This document shows, piece by piece, positions 1 through 8,541 of a stretch of 64,000 bases of DNA. Source of the DNA: Paraburkholderia guartelaensis (GTDB lineage Bacteria; Pseudomonadota; Gammaproteobacteria; Burkholderiales; Burkholderiaceae). The notes below the pieces were generated by a model. The model was given only the letters and a program-made list of their open reading frames with translations. It searched no databases and had not been told where the DNA came from. The DNA lies in assembly GCF_004353905.1 (NCBI RefSeq), contig NZ_SMOD01000031.1:31945-95944 (forward strand). Direction: 5' to 3'. The translations under genes and the position numbers were made by a program. How positions within the stretch are numbered: position 1 is the first letter of the stretch; the number at the start of each line of letters is the position of its first letter.

Positions 1-1
1 C

Positions 2-1120
2 GATAACGCCTATACGTCGACCTACGGTCCTTCGACGCCCGGCGCGCTCGAAGTGGTCTCGGGCCAGACCAACGGCATGAAGGTTGTGCTCACAACGAAG
101 AAGCCGTCGACCGCTGGTTCGTACTATGTGAACGACGGGCAGAACGGCTTTACGATGATCAACGACGTCGATCCGGCCTACGACCTCTGCTCGAGCACGA
201 CCGACACGGCGCAGATGACCGGCAAGAATATCGGCGACCTGCTGAACGCGCGTAGTGTCTCGTGGGGCGGCTTCATGGGCGGCTTCAACCTCGCGACGAC
301 GAACAGCAACGGCACGACCGGCTGCAAGCGCAGCACGGTCTCGCCGGTGGTGGGCTCGGCGACCGCCGACTATATTCCGCACCACAACTGGTTCCAGTAC
401 TACGCCTCGACGTCGAATCCGCAGCATCTGCGTCCGAGCTCGCTCGCCGCGATCGGCCATACCGTGGGCAAGAACGGCAACGCCGACCCGGCGAATCACC
501 AGTACGATACCGACGACTTCTTCGCTGCCGTGAAGGCGGGCAATTTCCCGTCGGTGAGCTTCCTGAAGGCCCCGGCCTACCAGGATGGCCACGCTGGCTA
601 TTCGGATCCGCTCGACGAGCAGGCTTTCGTCGCGAAGGTCGTGAACTTCCTGCAGGAACAGCATGACTGGGAAGATACGGCCGTTATCGTGGCATGGGAT
701 GATTCGGACGGCTGGTACGACCACGCGTACACGCAACCCACGAGCGCTTCGTACGATAGCGTTGCCGACCAGCTGACCGCAGCCGGCATCTGCGGCACGG
801 GCTCGGCGCCGGCCGGTCTGAACGGCAAGCCCGTGAACGGCCGCTGCGGCCCGGGCACGCGCATTCCGTTCGTCGTGATCTCGCCGTGGGCGCGTGAGAA
901 CTACGTCGACCATACGCTGATCGACCAGTCCTCCGTGGTGCGTTTCATCGAAGACAACTGGCTTGATGGTCAGCGCATCGGCGGCGGTTCGTTCGATGCG
1001 ACGGCGGGCAGCATCATGGGCATGTTCGACTTCGACCGCCGCGGCCGCGGCCACGAAGACCGCAGGCTGTTCCTCGATCCGACGACGGGCGTAGCGCTCG
1101 ACAAGGCACCGAAGGTCTGA
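2..1120 (+). CDS. Secreted phosphoesterase / acid phosphatase family, 3' part (5' end outside window)
   Basis: The reading frame is open from the left edge, so the start lies outside the window; 372 residues are visible. The protein belongs to the phosphoesterase superfamily of phospholipase C and AcpA-type acid phosphatases, which hydrolyse phosphate esters in the periplasm or outside the cell. Visible family features are the segment HHNWFQYYAS, the block around AWDDSDGWYDH (residues about 215-225 of the visible part), RCGPGTRIPFVVISPWA and DHTLIDQSSVVRFIEDNW. It aligns along its whole length, at roughly 80% by eye, with the complete paralogue at 37568-39349, which supports the frame. It ends just before a strong hairpin terminator. 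Substrate cannot be told from the sequence. Confidence 0.9.
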   Translation, partial: DNAYTSTYGPSTPGALEVVSGQTNGMKVVLTTKKPSTAGSYYVNDGQNGFTMINDVDPAYDLCSSTTDTAQMTGKNIGDLLNARSVSWGGFMGGFNLATTNSNGTTGCKRSTVSPVVGSATADYIPHHNWFQYYASTSNPQHLRPSSLAAIGHTVGKNGNADPANHQYDTDDFFAAVKAGNFPSVSFLKAPAYQDGHAGYSDPLDEQAFVAKVVNFLQEQHDWEDTAVIVAWDDSDGWYDHAYTQPTSASYDSVADQLTAAGICGTGSAPAGLNGKPVNGRCGPGTRIPFVVISPWARENYVDHTLIDQSSVVRFIEDNWLDGQRIGGGSFDATAGSIMGMFDFDRRGRGHEDRRLFLDPTTGVALDKAPKV

Positions 1121-1141
1121 GCGATCAGAAGCGCTGATCGC
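1121..1141. repeat. Perfect hairpin directly after the phosphoesterase stop codon
   Basis: GCGATCAG (1121-1128) pairs with CTGATCGC (1134-1141) around a 5-base loop. It begins on the base after TGA. There is no T-run, so it probably protects or pauses the transcript ahead of the true terminator at 1157-1194. Confidence 0.5.
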
Positions 1142-1156
1142 TGAAGTGTAGAAAAG

Positions 1157-1202
1157 AGCGCGCCCCTGCCAGATTCGTCAGGCAGGGGCGCGCTGTGTTT
1201 TT
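1157..1202. terminator. Bidirectional intrinsic terminator
   Basis: A perfect 14-bp stem (1157-1170 with 1181-1194) around a 10-base loop is followed on the plus strand by GTGTTTTT. On the minus strand the stem is followed by CTCTTTTC. It lies between the convergent phosphoesterase (plus) and MHS transporter (minus, ending at 1213), and can serve both. Confidence 0.85.
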
Positions 1203-1212
1203 CGGCAGTCGA

Positions 1213-2583
1213 TCACGCGGGGTGGGAAGCGTGCCCGTGATCGCCTGTTCCGCGCGCGTCGTCGTACTCGCGCGAAATATCCTTGTTCGTGTAATCGCCC
1301 ATGCGCCACGCGGCGAGCAGACTGATCACCCCGCACACGGCGATATAGATCGCGATTGCATAACCCGTGTGGTAGAACGCGAAGAGCGCCGTTGCGATCA
1401 ACGGCGCCGGGCCGCCCGCAATCACGGAAGCCAGCTGATAACCGAGTGAGGCGCCGCTGTAACGCAGCCGCCCTGTGAACGATTCGGCGATGAACGCCGC
1501 CTGCGGTCCATAGAGCATGGCGTGCGGTACGAGCGACAGCACCACGGCCGCGAAAATCAAAGCCGTGTTTTTCGTGTCCAGCATGCCGAAGTAAATAAAG
1601 CCGAAGATGCCCGCGGCCAGCGCGCCGATCATGTACATGCGCTTGCGTCCGATCAGGTCGGACACGTGCCCAAAGAACGGAATGGTCACGAACTGCAGAA
1701 CGGCGGCAGCCAGAACCGCAGTGAGCATGAGGTCGCGCGAAACGTGCAGTGTCTTCACGCCATACGTGAAGACGAACGCCGTGTAGATGTAGAACGGCGC
1801 CTGTTCGGCCATGCGCGCCAACGCCGAGAGGAGAATGTCCTTGGGCTGGCGACGAATGACTTCGAGCATCGGCGTTTTCTCGATTTTGTTCTCGGCGAGG
1901 AGCTTCGCGAAGATCGGCGTTTCAAGGATGCTCAGCCGGATATAGAGGCCGATCGCGACAAGCACGATGCTCAGCAGGAACGGCACTCGCCATCCCCACG
2001 TCATGAACGCGTCTCCGGAGAACGCGCTGACGGCGAGCACCACGAGATTGGCGATAAAGAGCCCCGCCGGCACGCCGAATTGCGGCCACGAAGCGACGAA
2101 GCCGCGGTGCGAATTGGTGCGCGCCCATTCCATCGACATCAGGACCGAGCCGCCCCATTCGCCGCCCACGCCCACGCCCTGAATGAAGCGCAGCACCGTG
2201 AGCAGAACGGCGCCCCAGATACCGATGGATGCATAGGTCGGAACAAAGGCCACGGCGAAGGTGGCGAGCCCCATGAGCAGCAGCGTGACGATCAGCGTGG
2301 CTTTGCGGCCGACGCGATCGCCGTAGTGGCCGAATATGGCCGCGCCGACTGGCCGTGCGACGAAACCCACGGCATAGATCAGAAAGGCCTGCAGGGTGCC
2401 AACGAGCGGGTCGGATTCAGGAAAGTACAGTTTCGCGAAGATTAGCCCGGTGACAATGCTGTAGAGGAAAAAGTCGTACCATTCGATCGTCGTGCCGATG
2501 GTGCTGGCAATCACAGCGCGGCGCAACTGGCGATGGGCGTCTTCCTCCGAAAGGAGCGTGGCTCCCGGTTGATCGGCATTCAT
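1213..2583 (-). CDS. MFS transporter, metabolite:H+ symporter (MHS) family
   Basis: A 456-residue inner-membrane secondary transporter of the MHS branch of the major facilitator superfamily (relatives: KgtP, ShiA, ProP, citrate and dicarboxylate carriers). Diagnostic features are the N-terminal TIEWYDFFLY in the first membrane segment, GHYGDRVGRK in the loop between segments 2 and 3, and RFIQGVGVGGEWGGS in segment 4, with about 12 hydrophobic segments overall. The ATG at 2583 (protein MNADQPG) is chosen because a GGGGGTG stretch precedes it; an in-frame start 23 codons upstream would add residues without family likeness. The substrate is probably an organic acid or zwitterion, but that is only inference from the family. 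Confidence 0.88.
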   Translation of the reverse strand: MNADQPGATLLSEEDAHRQLRRAVIASTIGTTIEWYDFFLYSIVTGLIFAKLYFPESDPLVGTLQAFLIYAVGFVARPVGAAIFGHYGDRVGRKATLIVTLLLMGLATFAVAFVPTYASIGIWGAVLLTVLRFIQGVGVGGEWGGSVLMSMEWARTNSHRGFVASWPQFGVPAGLFIANLVVLAVSAFSGDAFMTWGWRVPFLLSIVLVAIGLYIRLSILETPIFAKLLAENKIEKTPMLEVIRRQPKDILLSALARMAEQAPFYIYTAFVFTYGVKTLHVSRDLMLTAVLAAAVLQFVTIPFFGHVSDLIGRKRMYMIGALAAGIFGFIYFGMLDTKNTALIFAAVVLSLVPHAMLYGPQAAFIAESFTGRLRYSGASLGYQLASVIAGGPAPLIATALFAFYHTGYAIAIYIAVCGVISLLAAWRMGDYTNKDISREYDDARGTGDHGHASHPA

Positions 2584-2850
2584 TTCGCACCCCCAAGGCA
2601 AGGGCGATATGGCCAATGCAAAACGCATGGCCAGGGTCCCGGTGGTGCGCAAAAAACGTGCCCCAATCTGCCGGGATGTTGGCTTCGCCGGAATCGCATG
2701 GAAGTGATACGTCCCTCGCTATCGCTCCATCGTGATCGGCATGGGTTGAGACGTTGTTATACAAGTAGATGGTATATCACGTTGTGATGCAGTGTGCGCA
2801 TTTCGAATGAATTCGCCATGCGGCGGTGCATCACGCAGGATGGAGACGCG

Positions 2851-3591
2851 ATGATCCCTCGGCTATCTTCGCAGGCGCTCAGCCCCTCGGAATATATTGC
2901 GCGGCATCTGCAGGATTTCGCTTCGTCCACGCCAGCTTCGGCGATCGTGGATCAGCATCCGCAATGGTTCGTGTGGAATGAGGGCGTATTCGCGGTTGCG
3001 GGCATTCTGTTCGTTGTGCTCGCATGCATCGGCGCGCGCCGGGACAAGTGGGCGCTGTTTACGCTCACGCCTGGGGTGTCGTTCGGCAGGCGTCTGTATG
3101 TCTGGTGGTCCTGCGCCTGGCGTCAGTGGCTCGCGAGCGCGCTGCTCTTCGTGGTGGCGTTCTCCGTGCTGCGTCTCTCGCTGGGTATGATTGCCACGCC
3201 GCTCATGGCGTTCGCCGCGAACCGGGTTCCGCACGACATCGCGCAATCGTCGCCGGCCGTTTCGCTTGCGATAGCCGGCATGCCTTTCATCGTGCCCATG
3301 CTCGCGTATTTGCTGCTCAGCCTGCCGCTCGTGGGGTACATGGTGCGGCGCGGGCTGGCCGCGCACGCCATGCCCGCGCCCAGGCGCTTCGGCTTCTGGC
3401 GCGCCACGCTGCTCGGCTTGATCACGTATGCGTGGACCTTGCCGGCAAGCCTCGCCATTGCCAATGTCGGGGTCTCCTCTGCGCATCCAGTCGCGAATGC
3501 ACTGCGCGCGATACTGCTCGTGGCCTGGGGCATGTATATCGTGCTGCCGCGCCAGGCGCGCAGCGTCGCGCGCCTGGCCGCCCCTCGCTAG
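2851..3591 (+). CDS. Hypothetical multi-pass membrane protein
   Basis: 246 residues with about five or six hydrophobic segments (for example AGILFVVLACIGA near the N-terminus, LLFVVAFSVLRLSLG, and PMLAYLLLSLPLVGYMV), so it should sit in the inner membrane. I do not recognise a functional family. The start at 2851 has a GGATGGAG ribosome-binding site 6 bases away; an upstream ATG at 2794 lacks one. The end of the gene contains a perfect 11-bp inverted repeat (3551-3561 with 3568-3578), which could act as a transcript-end hairpin even though it lies inside the last codons. It converges on the heme peroxidase gene with a 9-base gap. Confidence 0.7.
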   Translation: MIPRLSSQALSPSEYIARHLQDFASSTPASAIVDQHPQWFVWNEGVFAVAGILFVVLACIGARRDKWALFTLTPGVSFGRRLYVWWSCAWRQWLASALLFVVAFSVLRLSLGMIATPLMAFAANRVPHDIAQSSPAVSLAIAGMPFIVPMLAYLLLSLPLVGYMVRRGLAAHAMPAPRRFGFWRATLLGLITYAWTLPASLAIANVGVSSAHPVANALRAILLVAWGMYIVLPRQARSVARLAAPR

Positions 3592-3600
3592 CGGGAACCT

Positions 3601-5358
3601 TCAGGCCGCCAGATCGACTACAGCTTTCAACGGTATCAGCCGCCATTCGCCGGCGGTCGCGAAAGCGATGATCTGCGAGAACGTGGCGGGCGCGTTGTTG
3701 AAAATCTCAGCCTCTAGCGCGGGCGTGCTGCCGGTGCGATGCATGATCGAATCCGGGTCCTCGTCCAGCAGCCCGTAGAACACCTCGACGACGATGCGGC
3801 CACCCACGGGGCCAAGACGCGTCAATGCGCCGACACCGAGCTTGTCGTCCTGCGTGCCGAGCATGGCGTCCTCGCTGAAAATCTCGCCAACGGGCGCAAG
3901 CGCGAGCACCGGAAGTTGTGCTTCAGCGAGGATATAAAACCATAGCGGCGTGTCGTCCTTGAACGTATCGCCAAGCGCCGGGCTCGTGCCGTCCGCATTC
4001 AGCGAGGCAATGCGGTCGAAGCGGAAGGTCTTCGACGGATCGCCCGAAACCTGTGTGCGGACCACGAGCTGGTCGGGACCGAGCGGCGTCACGCCGAGCG
4101 CGCTCGCCACCGTTTCGCCGCTGGGCAGGCCGTAGACGTTGCCGCGCAACAGGTTGAGCATGGCCAGCGAACGAAAGCCCTTCGCCGATGCGAGATTGTT
4201 TGCCGCGTCGGGAATCGGCACATCCGACACGCTGTGCGGAAGTTTCGAAAGCGGATCGACGAGCGATGGATCGAACTTGTACGCGTATTGCAGACGCTTG
4301 ACGTCGTCCGAGGCATTGTCGGCAACACCGGCGGCGGCCTTGTTCGCGCCATCGAGTCCGGGGCCGCCTTTCTCGCCCGGCAGCGGATGCTCGCGCGGGA
4401 AGAAGCGCTGCCAGTCGTCGATCACGTGTGTTTCGGGCAGCCGGTCGAAACCGACGAGGCTATCCGTGTTCGCATCCGTGCCGGTGAAAATCTTTGCGCT
4501 GAAATTGTCGTTCAGTACATAGCCGTTGCGCACGCCCGAGTGACCATACCGGTACGCGGCCCCCGTGAATTCGCGTGGCATGTTGCGTCTCGCCGGGCCC
4601 GGACCATAGAGCTTGTAGGCATGCGCGCGGTCCTGATCGTGCGCGGTCACGAACGCGTCGACGACGGTCGAATCGACGATCCGATGCAGGAAGTCTTCGA
4701 CCAGCACGCGCTGATAGGCCCAGCGCACCTGCGCGCGCGCCGCTTCGAACAGATCGCTTCCGCGCAGCGTGGCGTCGGCTTTCGCGAGCCGCGCGACCAC
4801 GCGGTTATGAAAACGCAGGAACAGCATCTGGATCTGGCACACGATCGAATTCTCGTCGTTGCGCTTGTCGCCGATAATCGCGCGAGCGTTATAGGGATTC
4901 TCGGTGCGCGGCAGATCGTCGTGACCTTCGATCAACGAGGCGCCTTGATAAATCCCCTTATGCGGGTGGTTTTCGTCCGCATACATGTAGGGCGCGTCGT
5001 CGGGTCCCGGGCCATAGACGTTGTCGAGGTCGAAGCGCGGCGTGCGCAGGTTGGTCGGCAGCTGGCCGGTCTTGCGCGCCTGGATCAAGGTCAGCTGCGA
5101 CGTGGTATCGAGCGTCAGGTCGTGATCGATGAACTGGCCGAAATACGTGTATCCGGCCGGTACATAGAGGTTCTCCTCCGGGTCGGGATCGTTCGATACG
5201 GTATCCGGCGCTGACTGCATACCTCGCGCGAGTACGGCCAGGTGCGCGGGGTCATAGTGATTGAAGCGCGGCGGGAAAATCGAAGTCAACTCTTCATTCA
5301 GGCGGCTCATTCCCGCATGTTCTTCGACGAGGTTGCGCGGTGTACCCTGGGGATTCAT
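3601..5358 (-). CDS. Heme peroxidase of the animal-peroxidase superfamily
   Basis: About 585 residues of the animal heme-dependent peroxidase family (myeloperoxidase/cyclooxygenase-like fold), which use peroxide to oxidise halides or organic substrates. The distal-heme motif is FGQFIDHDLTL, with His79 and Asp80, and the proximal-side motif is YRYGHS in the middle of the protein. No signal peptide is evident, so it looks cytoplasmic or is released by another route. AGGAGAAC lies just upstream of two adjacent ATGs (5361 and 5358); the second has the better spacing. Bacterial members are scattered and often horizontally shared. No partner gene stands nearby, and I cannot assign a substrate. Confidence 0.85.
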   Translation of the reverse strand: MNPQGTPRNLVEEHAGMSRLNEELTSIFPPRFNHYDPAHLAVLARGMQSAPDTVSNDPDPEENLYVPAGYTYFGQFIDHDLTLDTTSQLTLIQARKTGQLPTNLRTPRFDLDNVYGPGPDDAPYMYADENHPHKGIYQGASLIEGHDDLPRTENPYNARAIIGDKRNDENSIVCQIQMLFLRFHNRVVARLAKADATLRGSDLFEAARAQVRWAYQRVLVEDFLHRIVDSTVVDAFVTAHDQDRAHAYKLYGPGPARRNMPREFTGAAYRYGHSGVRNGYVLNDNFSAKIFTGTDANTDSLVGFDRLPETHVIDDWQRFFPREHPLPGEKGGPGLDGANKAAAGVADNASDDVKRLQYAYKFDPSLVDPLSKLPHSVSDVPIPDAANNLASAKGFRSLAMLNLLRGNVYGLPSGETVASALGVTPLGPDQLVVRTQVSGDPSKTFRFDRIASLNADGTSPALGDTFKDDTPLWFYILAEAQLPVLALAPVGEIFSEDAMLGTQDDKLGVGALTRLGPVGGRIVVEVFYGLLDEDPDSIMHRTGSTPALEAEIFNNAPATFSQIIAFATAGEWRLIPLKAVVDLAA

Positions 5359-5595
5359 CATCGTTCTCCTAAGTAATTCATCGCAGAAAAACACTTCGCG
5401 AGCGAGCAGGCGAAGGACCCCGTTCGATTTCAGACTGAGTGGATTATTTTGAGCTGCTTGCGACGAGGGTCGCCGCAAGCGCAGAGGGCGGACTGACAGA
5501 AAGCAGGATTAATCTTTCTGAAAGCTTTGAATGTGCGCTAGCCCACGCTCGGGCGGCGCTTCGATTCGCGAACGTTCGAAAACGCATGTATGCAA

Positions 5596-5614
5596 TCGGG
5601 CCGAAGCGGCCCGA
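5596..5614 (-). terminator. Probable intrinsic terminator after the ABC exporter
   Basis: TCGGGCCG (5596-5603) pairs perfectly with CGGCCCGA (5607-5614) around a 3-base loop, 7 bases beyond the TAA of the exporter gene. On the minus strand only a weak TTGCAT follows, so it may be an inefficient terminator. Confidence 0.55.
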
Positions 5615-5621
5615 CTGATTG

Positions 5622-7403
5622 TTAGGTGACGGTATTCGTGTGCTGTGCGCCGAACTGCAGCGCCGCGAGCTGCGCATAAAGCGGCGAGCTTTGCAGCAGT
5701 TCCGCATGCCGGCCTTGCGCCACGATGCGGCCTTGTTCCATGACGACGATGCGGTCGGCTTGCTGCACGGTGGCGAGCCGATGCGCGATGACGAGCGTCG
5801 TGCGGTTTTGCGCGGCGTTGTCCAGCGCCGTTTGCACGAGGCGTTCGCTCGCGGCGTCGAGCGCGCTGGTGGCCTCGTCGAGCAGCAGAATGGGCGGATT
5901 CTTGAGGATCGCGCGCGCGATGGCGATGCGCTGACGCTGACCGCCTGAAAGGCGCACGCCGCGCTCGCCGAGGAACGTGTCGTAGCCTTGCGGCAGTTCC
6001 TCGATAAAGCCGGCCGCAGCCGCCATGTCGGCGGCGCGCCGGACGGCTTCGAGCGTGGCGTCGGGCGAGCCGTAGCGAATGTTGTCGAGCACGCTGCCCG
6101 AAAAGATCACCGACTCCTGCAGCACGACGCCGATCGCCTGGCGCAACGCCGCGAGCGATACCTGTTGGGTCGGGACACCGTTGATGCTGAGGCTTCCCGA
6201 TTGCGGGTCGTAAAAGCGCAGCAGCAATTGAAAGAGCGTGGTCTTGCCCGCGCCGGACGGACCAACGAGCGCGACGTGTTCGCCCGGGCGCACGTCGAGC
6301 GAGAAGGCGTCGAGCGCGGCAATGCCGGGGCGCGAAGGGTAGGAGAAGCCAACGTTGTCGAAGCGGATGCCCGCGCCCTGAGCCGGCAGCGGCACGGTTG
6401 CCGCCGCCTGCGCCACGGGCGAGCGCGCGGCGAGCAATTGCAGCAGCCGTTCGGCGGCGCCCGCAGCCCGCTGCAGATCGCCCCACACTTCGGCGACGGC
6501 GCCCACGGCGCCGGCCGTGAACACCGCGTAGAGAATGAACTGGGAGAGCTGGCCGGCGCTCATCTGCCCGGCCAACACCGCCTGCGCGCCGAGCCAGAGC
6601 ACGAACACGATGGCGGCGAATACGAACACGATCACCACGGCCGTCAGCCCGGCGCGCGCACGAATGCGTTTGAGCGCCGTTTCGAAGGCCGTTTCCACGG
6701 CGCCGCCAAAGCGCTTGGCCTCGAACGACTCCTGCACATACGACTGCACGGTAGGCATGGCGTTGAGCACTTCTCCCGCCAAAGCACTTGCGCTCGCCAC
6801 CTTGTCCTGGCTTGCGCGCGAAAGCCGGCGCACGCGCCGCCCGAAGATGACGATAGGTGCGACCACAACGACCAGTGTTGCGATGATGTACCCGGACAGC
6901 ACCGGGCTCGTCGCGACGAGCATCGCCACGCCGCCGACGGTGAGGAGCATATTGCGCAGGCCCAGCGAGAGGCTGGTGCCCACCACGGTCTGGATGAGCG
7001 TCGTGTCGGTCGTGAGACGCGAGAGCACTTCGCCCGTTTGCGTGGTCTCGAAGAACTGCGGGCTCATGCGTATTACGTGGTCGTACACGGCGCGCCGCAA
7101 GTCGGCCGTCACGCGCTCGCCCAGCCACGAGACCCAGTAGAAGCGCAGCGCCGTCGCAGCGGCGAGGATCAGCGAAACGACGAAGAGCGCGATGAAATAG
7201 CGGTCGATATGCGTGCGGTCTCCGCTCGCGAAGCCACGGTCGATCAGGTACTTGAAGGCCACCGGCAGCGCGAGCGTCGCGCCCGCCGAGGTCAGGAGCG
7301 CGAGGAACGCTAGCGCCCAGCGCCCCGCATAGGGGCGCAGGAAGGGCAAAAGGGCGAAGAGGGGCGCGACGCTTGAAGGGCGGCGGGCGGCGACATCGGA
7401 CAT
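5622..7403 (-). CDS. ABC exporter, fused membrane and ATPase domains (MsbA-like)
   Basis: A 593-residue half-transporter with a six-helix type 1 exporter domain (about residues 20-310) followed by an ATPase domain. The ATPase shows Walker A GPSGAGKTT, the signature LSGGQ, Walker B LLLDEATSALD and the H-loop IAHRLAT. Such homodimers export lipids, drugs or peptides across the inner membrane; the substrate is unknown here. ATG at 7403 (protein MSDVAARR) is preceded by AGGAAG at good spacing. It lies 73 bases downstream of the small membrane protein and the ECF sigma gene, on the same strand, so it could be part of that operon. Confidence 0.88.
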   Translation of the reverse strand: MSDVAARRPSSVAPLFALLPFLRPYAGRWALAFLALLTSAGATLALPVAFKYLIDRGFASGDRTHIDRYFIALFVVSLILAAATALRFYWVSWLGERVTADLRRAVYDHVIRMSPQFFETTQTGEVLSRLTTDTTLIQTVVGTSLSLGLRNMLLTVGGVAMLVATSPVLSGYIIATLVVVVAPIVIFGRRVRRLSRASQDKVASASALAGEVLNAMPTVQSYVQESFEAKRFGGAVETAFETALKRIRARAGLTAVVIVFVFAAIVFVLWLGAQAVLAGQMSAGQLSQFILYAVFTAGAVGAVAEVWGDLQRAAGAAERLLQLLAARSPVAQAAATVPLPAQGAGIRFDNVGFSYPSRPGIAALDAFSLDVRPGEHVALVGPSGAGKTTLFQLLLRFYDPQSGSLSINGVPTQQVSLAALRQAIGVVLQESVIFSGSVLDNIRYGSPDATLEAVRRAADMAAAAGFIEELPQGYDTFLGERGVRLSGGQRQRIAIARAILKNPPILLLDEATSALDAASERLVQTALDNAAQNRTTLVIAHRLATVQQADRIVVMEQGRIVAQGRHAELLQSSPLYAQLAALQFGAQHTNTVT

Positions 7404-7476
7404 GGAACTTCCTGGCGGATCGGCAATGGATGAATTGTGCCAGCCCGTGGCAGGACGCGGCTGGCCATGGGCTGGG

Positions 7477-7779
7477 TCACTGCGCGGGCGGCGTGGCTCC
7501 ATTGCGCAGTTGCTCGCGCTCTTCCGGCGTCATGTTCTGCCATTGTTGCCATTGGTGCCAATGCATGCGCCTGCGGCAGCCGCCATGACCGCGGAATCCG
7601 CCGAACAGGATCCGGCAGAGCACCAGCAGGCCAATCGCACGTGGGTAGTCGATGGCATGCGCATTGGCCACGATCGCCGGTGCGATCCAGTTCCACAGGC
7701 CCATGACGATCCCGCCCAGCAGTGCGATGACCACGACCATCAGCAGCGCCTTGGCGAATATATTGCGGCGAAACTTCAT
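7477..7779 (-). CDS. Small membrane protein with a His/Trp-rich tail, paired with the ECF sigma factor
   Basis: 100 residues. One clear membrane helix is seen (LLMVVVIALLGGIVMGLWNW), a second weaker one (IGLLVLCRILFGGF), and then a tail rich in His, Trp, Arg and Gln (HGGCRRRMHWHQWQQWQ) ending with MTPEEREQLRN. That last motif is typical of small periplasmic stress or metal-response proteins of the Spy/CpxP style, but there is no full-length match. AGGAGAAT precedes the ATG at 7779. It begins 16 bases after the sigma gene ends. Position suggests it may modulate that sigma factor, yet it carries no zinc anti-sigma motif, so the role is inference. Confidence 0.72.
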   Translation of the reverse strand: MKFRRNIFAKALLMVVVIALLGGIVMGLWNWIAPAIVANAHAIDYPRAIGLLVLCRILFGGFRGHGGCRRRMHWHQWQQWQNMTPEEREQLRNGATPPAQ

Positions 7780-7795
7780 TCCATTCTCCTTCGGT

Positions 7796-8365
7796 TCAAT
7801 TCTCGAGGTCGTCCCATGACGCGCGCAAACGTTCGCGCAGATGCAGTACCGCATAACGTTTGCGCGCCAGCAGCGTGTTCACCCCAACCCCGCTTTCGGC
7901 TGCCATCTCCTTGAAACTGCGTCCGTCCAGTTCGTGCGCGATGAACACCTCACGCTGGCTGGCGGGCAATTCGTCGAGCGCGGCGCGCAGCGCGTCGAGT
8001 ATCGCTGCGCGCTCGTAAGCGGCCTCGGGGCCGGCGTCGGGCGAGGGCAGCGCGAGGTCGAGGCGGTACTCGCTTTCGTCCCCTTGTGGCTCGGCGAGCG
8101 GCACTTCCTTGCGTTTGCGAAACCGGTCGACGATACGATTTCGCGCCACGCGAAAGAGCCACGCACCAACCTGCTCGATGGGGTCCGGTAGCCGCCACGC
8201 TTGCACGAGGTCCTCGAACACGTCCTGAAGAATGTCGTCGGCTTCGTCCTGGTCGATCACGCGGCGGCGGATGAAATTGCGCAGCCGCGGCCGCTCGCGG
8301 GCGACGGTGTCGGCGATTTCGCGGTCCTGCGCAGTCAGCGGGCTAGGGGTGGGCTGCGGTTCCAT
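7796..8365 (-). CDS. ECF-type RNA polymerase sigma factor
   Basis: 189 residues with the two standard sigma regions. Region 2 contains DQDEADDILQDVFEDLVQAW and GAWLFRVARNRIVDRFRK. Region 4 contains LPASQREVFIAHELDGRSFKEMA and a helix-turn-helix ending LLARKRYAVLHLRERL. It should direct RNA polymerase to an extracytoplasmic-stress regulon. The start at 8365 (protein MEPQPTPSP) is chosen by family length; the ribosome-binding site is weak and in-frame starts at 8428 and 8476 exist. The next gene is a small membrane protein rather than a recognisable anti-sigma factor. The divergent PilZ gene shares the 176-base upstream region. Confidence 0.88.
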   Translation of the reverse strand: MEPQPTPSPLTAQDREIADTVARERPRLRNFIRRRVIDQDEADDILQDVFEDLVQAWRLPDPIEQVGAWLFRVARNRIVDRFRKRKEVPLAEPQGDESEYRLDLALPSPDAGPEAAYERAAILDALRAALDELPASQREVFIAHELDGRSFKEMAAESGVGVNTLLARKRYAVLHLRERLRASWDDLEN

Positions 8366-8541
8366 ACCCGTGTAGACGATCCGGAAAGGGAAATATTGTG
8401 ACGCGTAGTCTCCGGCTTTATGTGGCATGCATATTTCGTTAAACAAGGCCAGAAATAGCGGGATTTTTATTGACATCGGTCACTATATTTCGGTCACAAT
8501 GCAGCATCGAACAAAACCAACAATTTCACACGCTATCGGTC

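Noticed and set aside
4234..5214. 326-codon frame opposite the heme peroxidase
   Set aside because: Shadow of the peroxidase; the minus strand carries both heme motifs.
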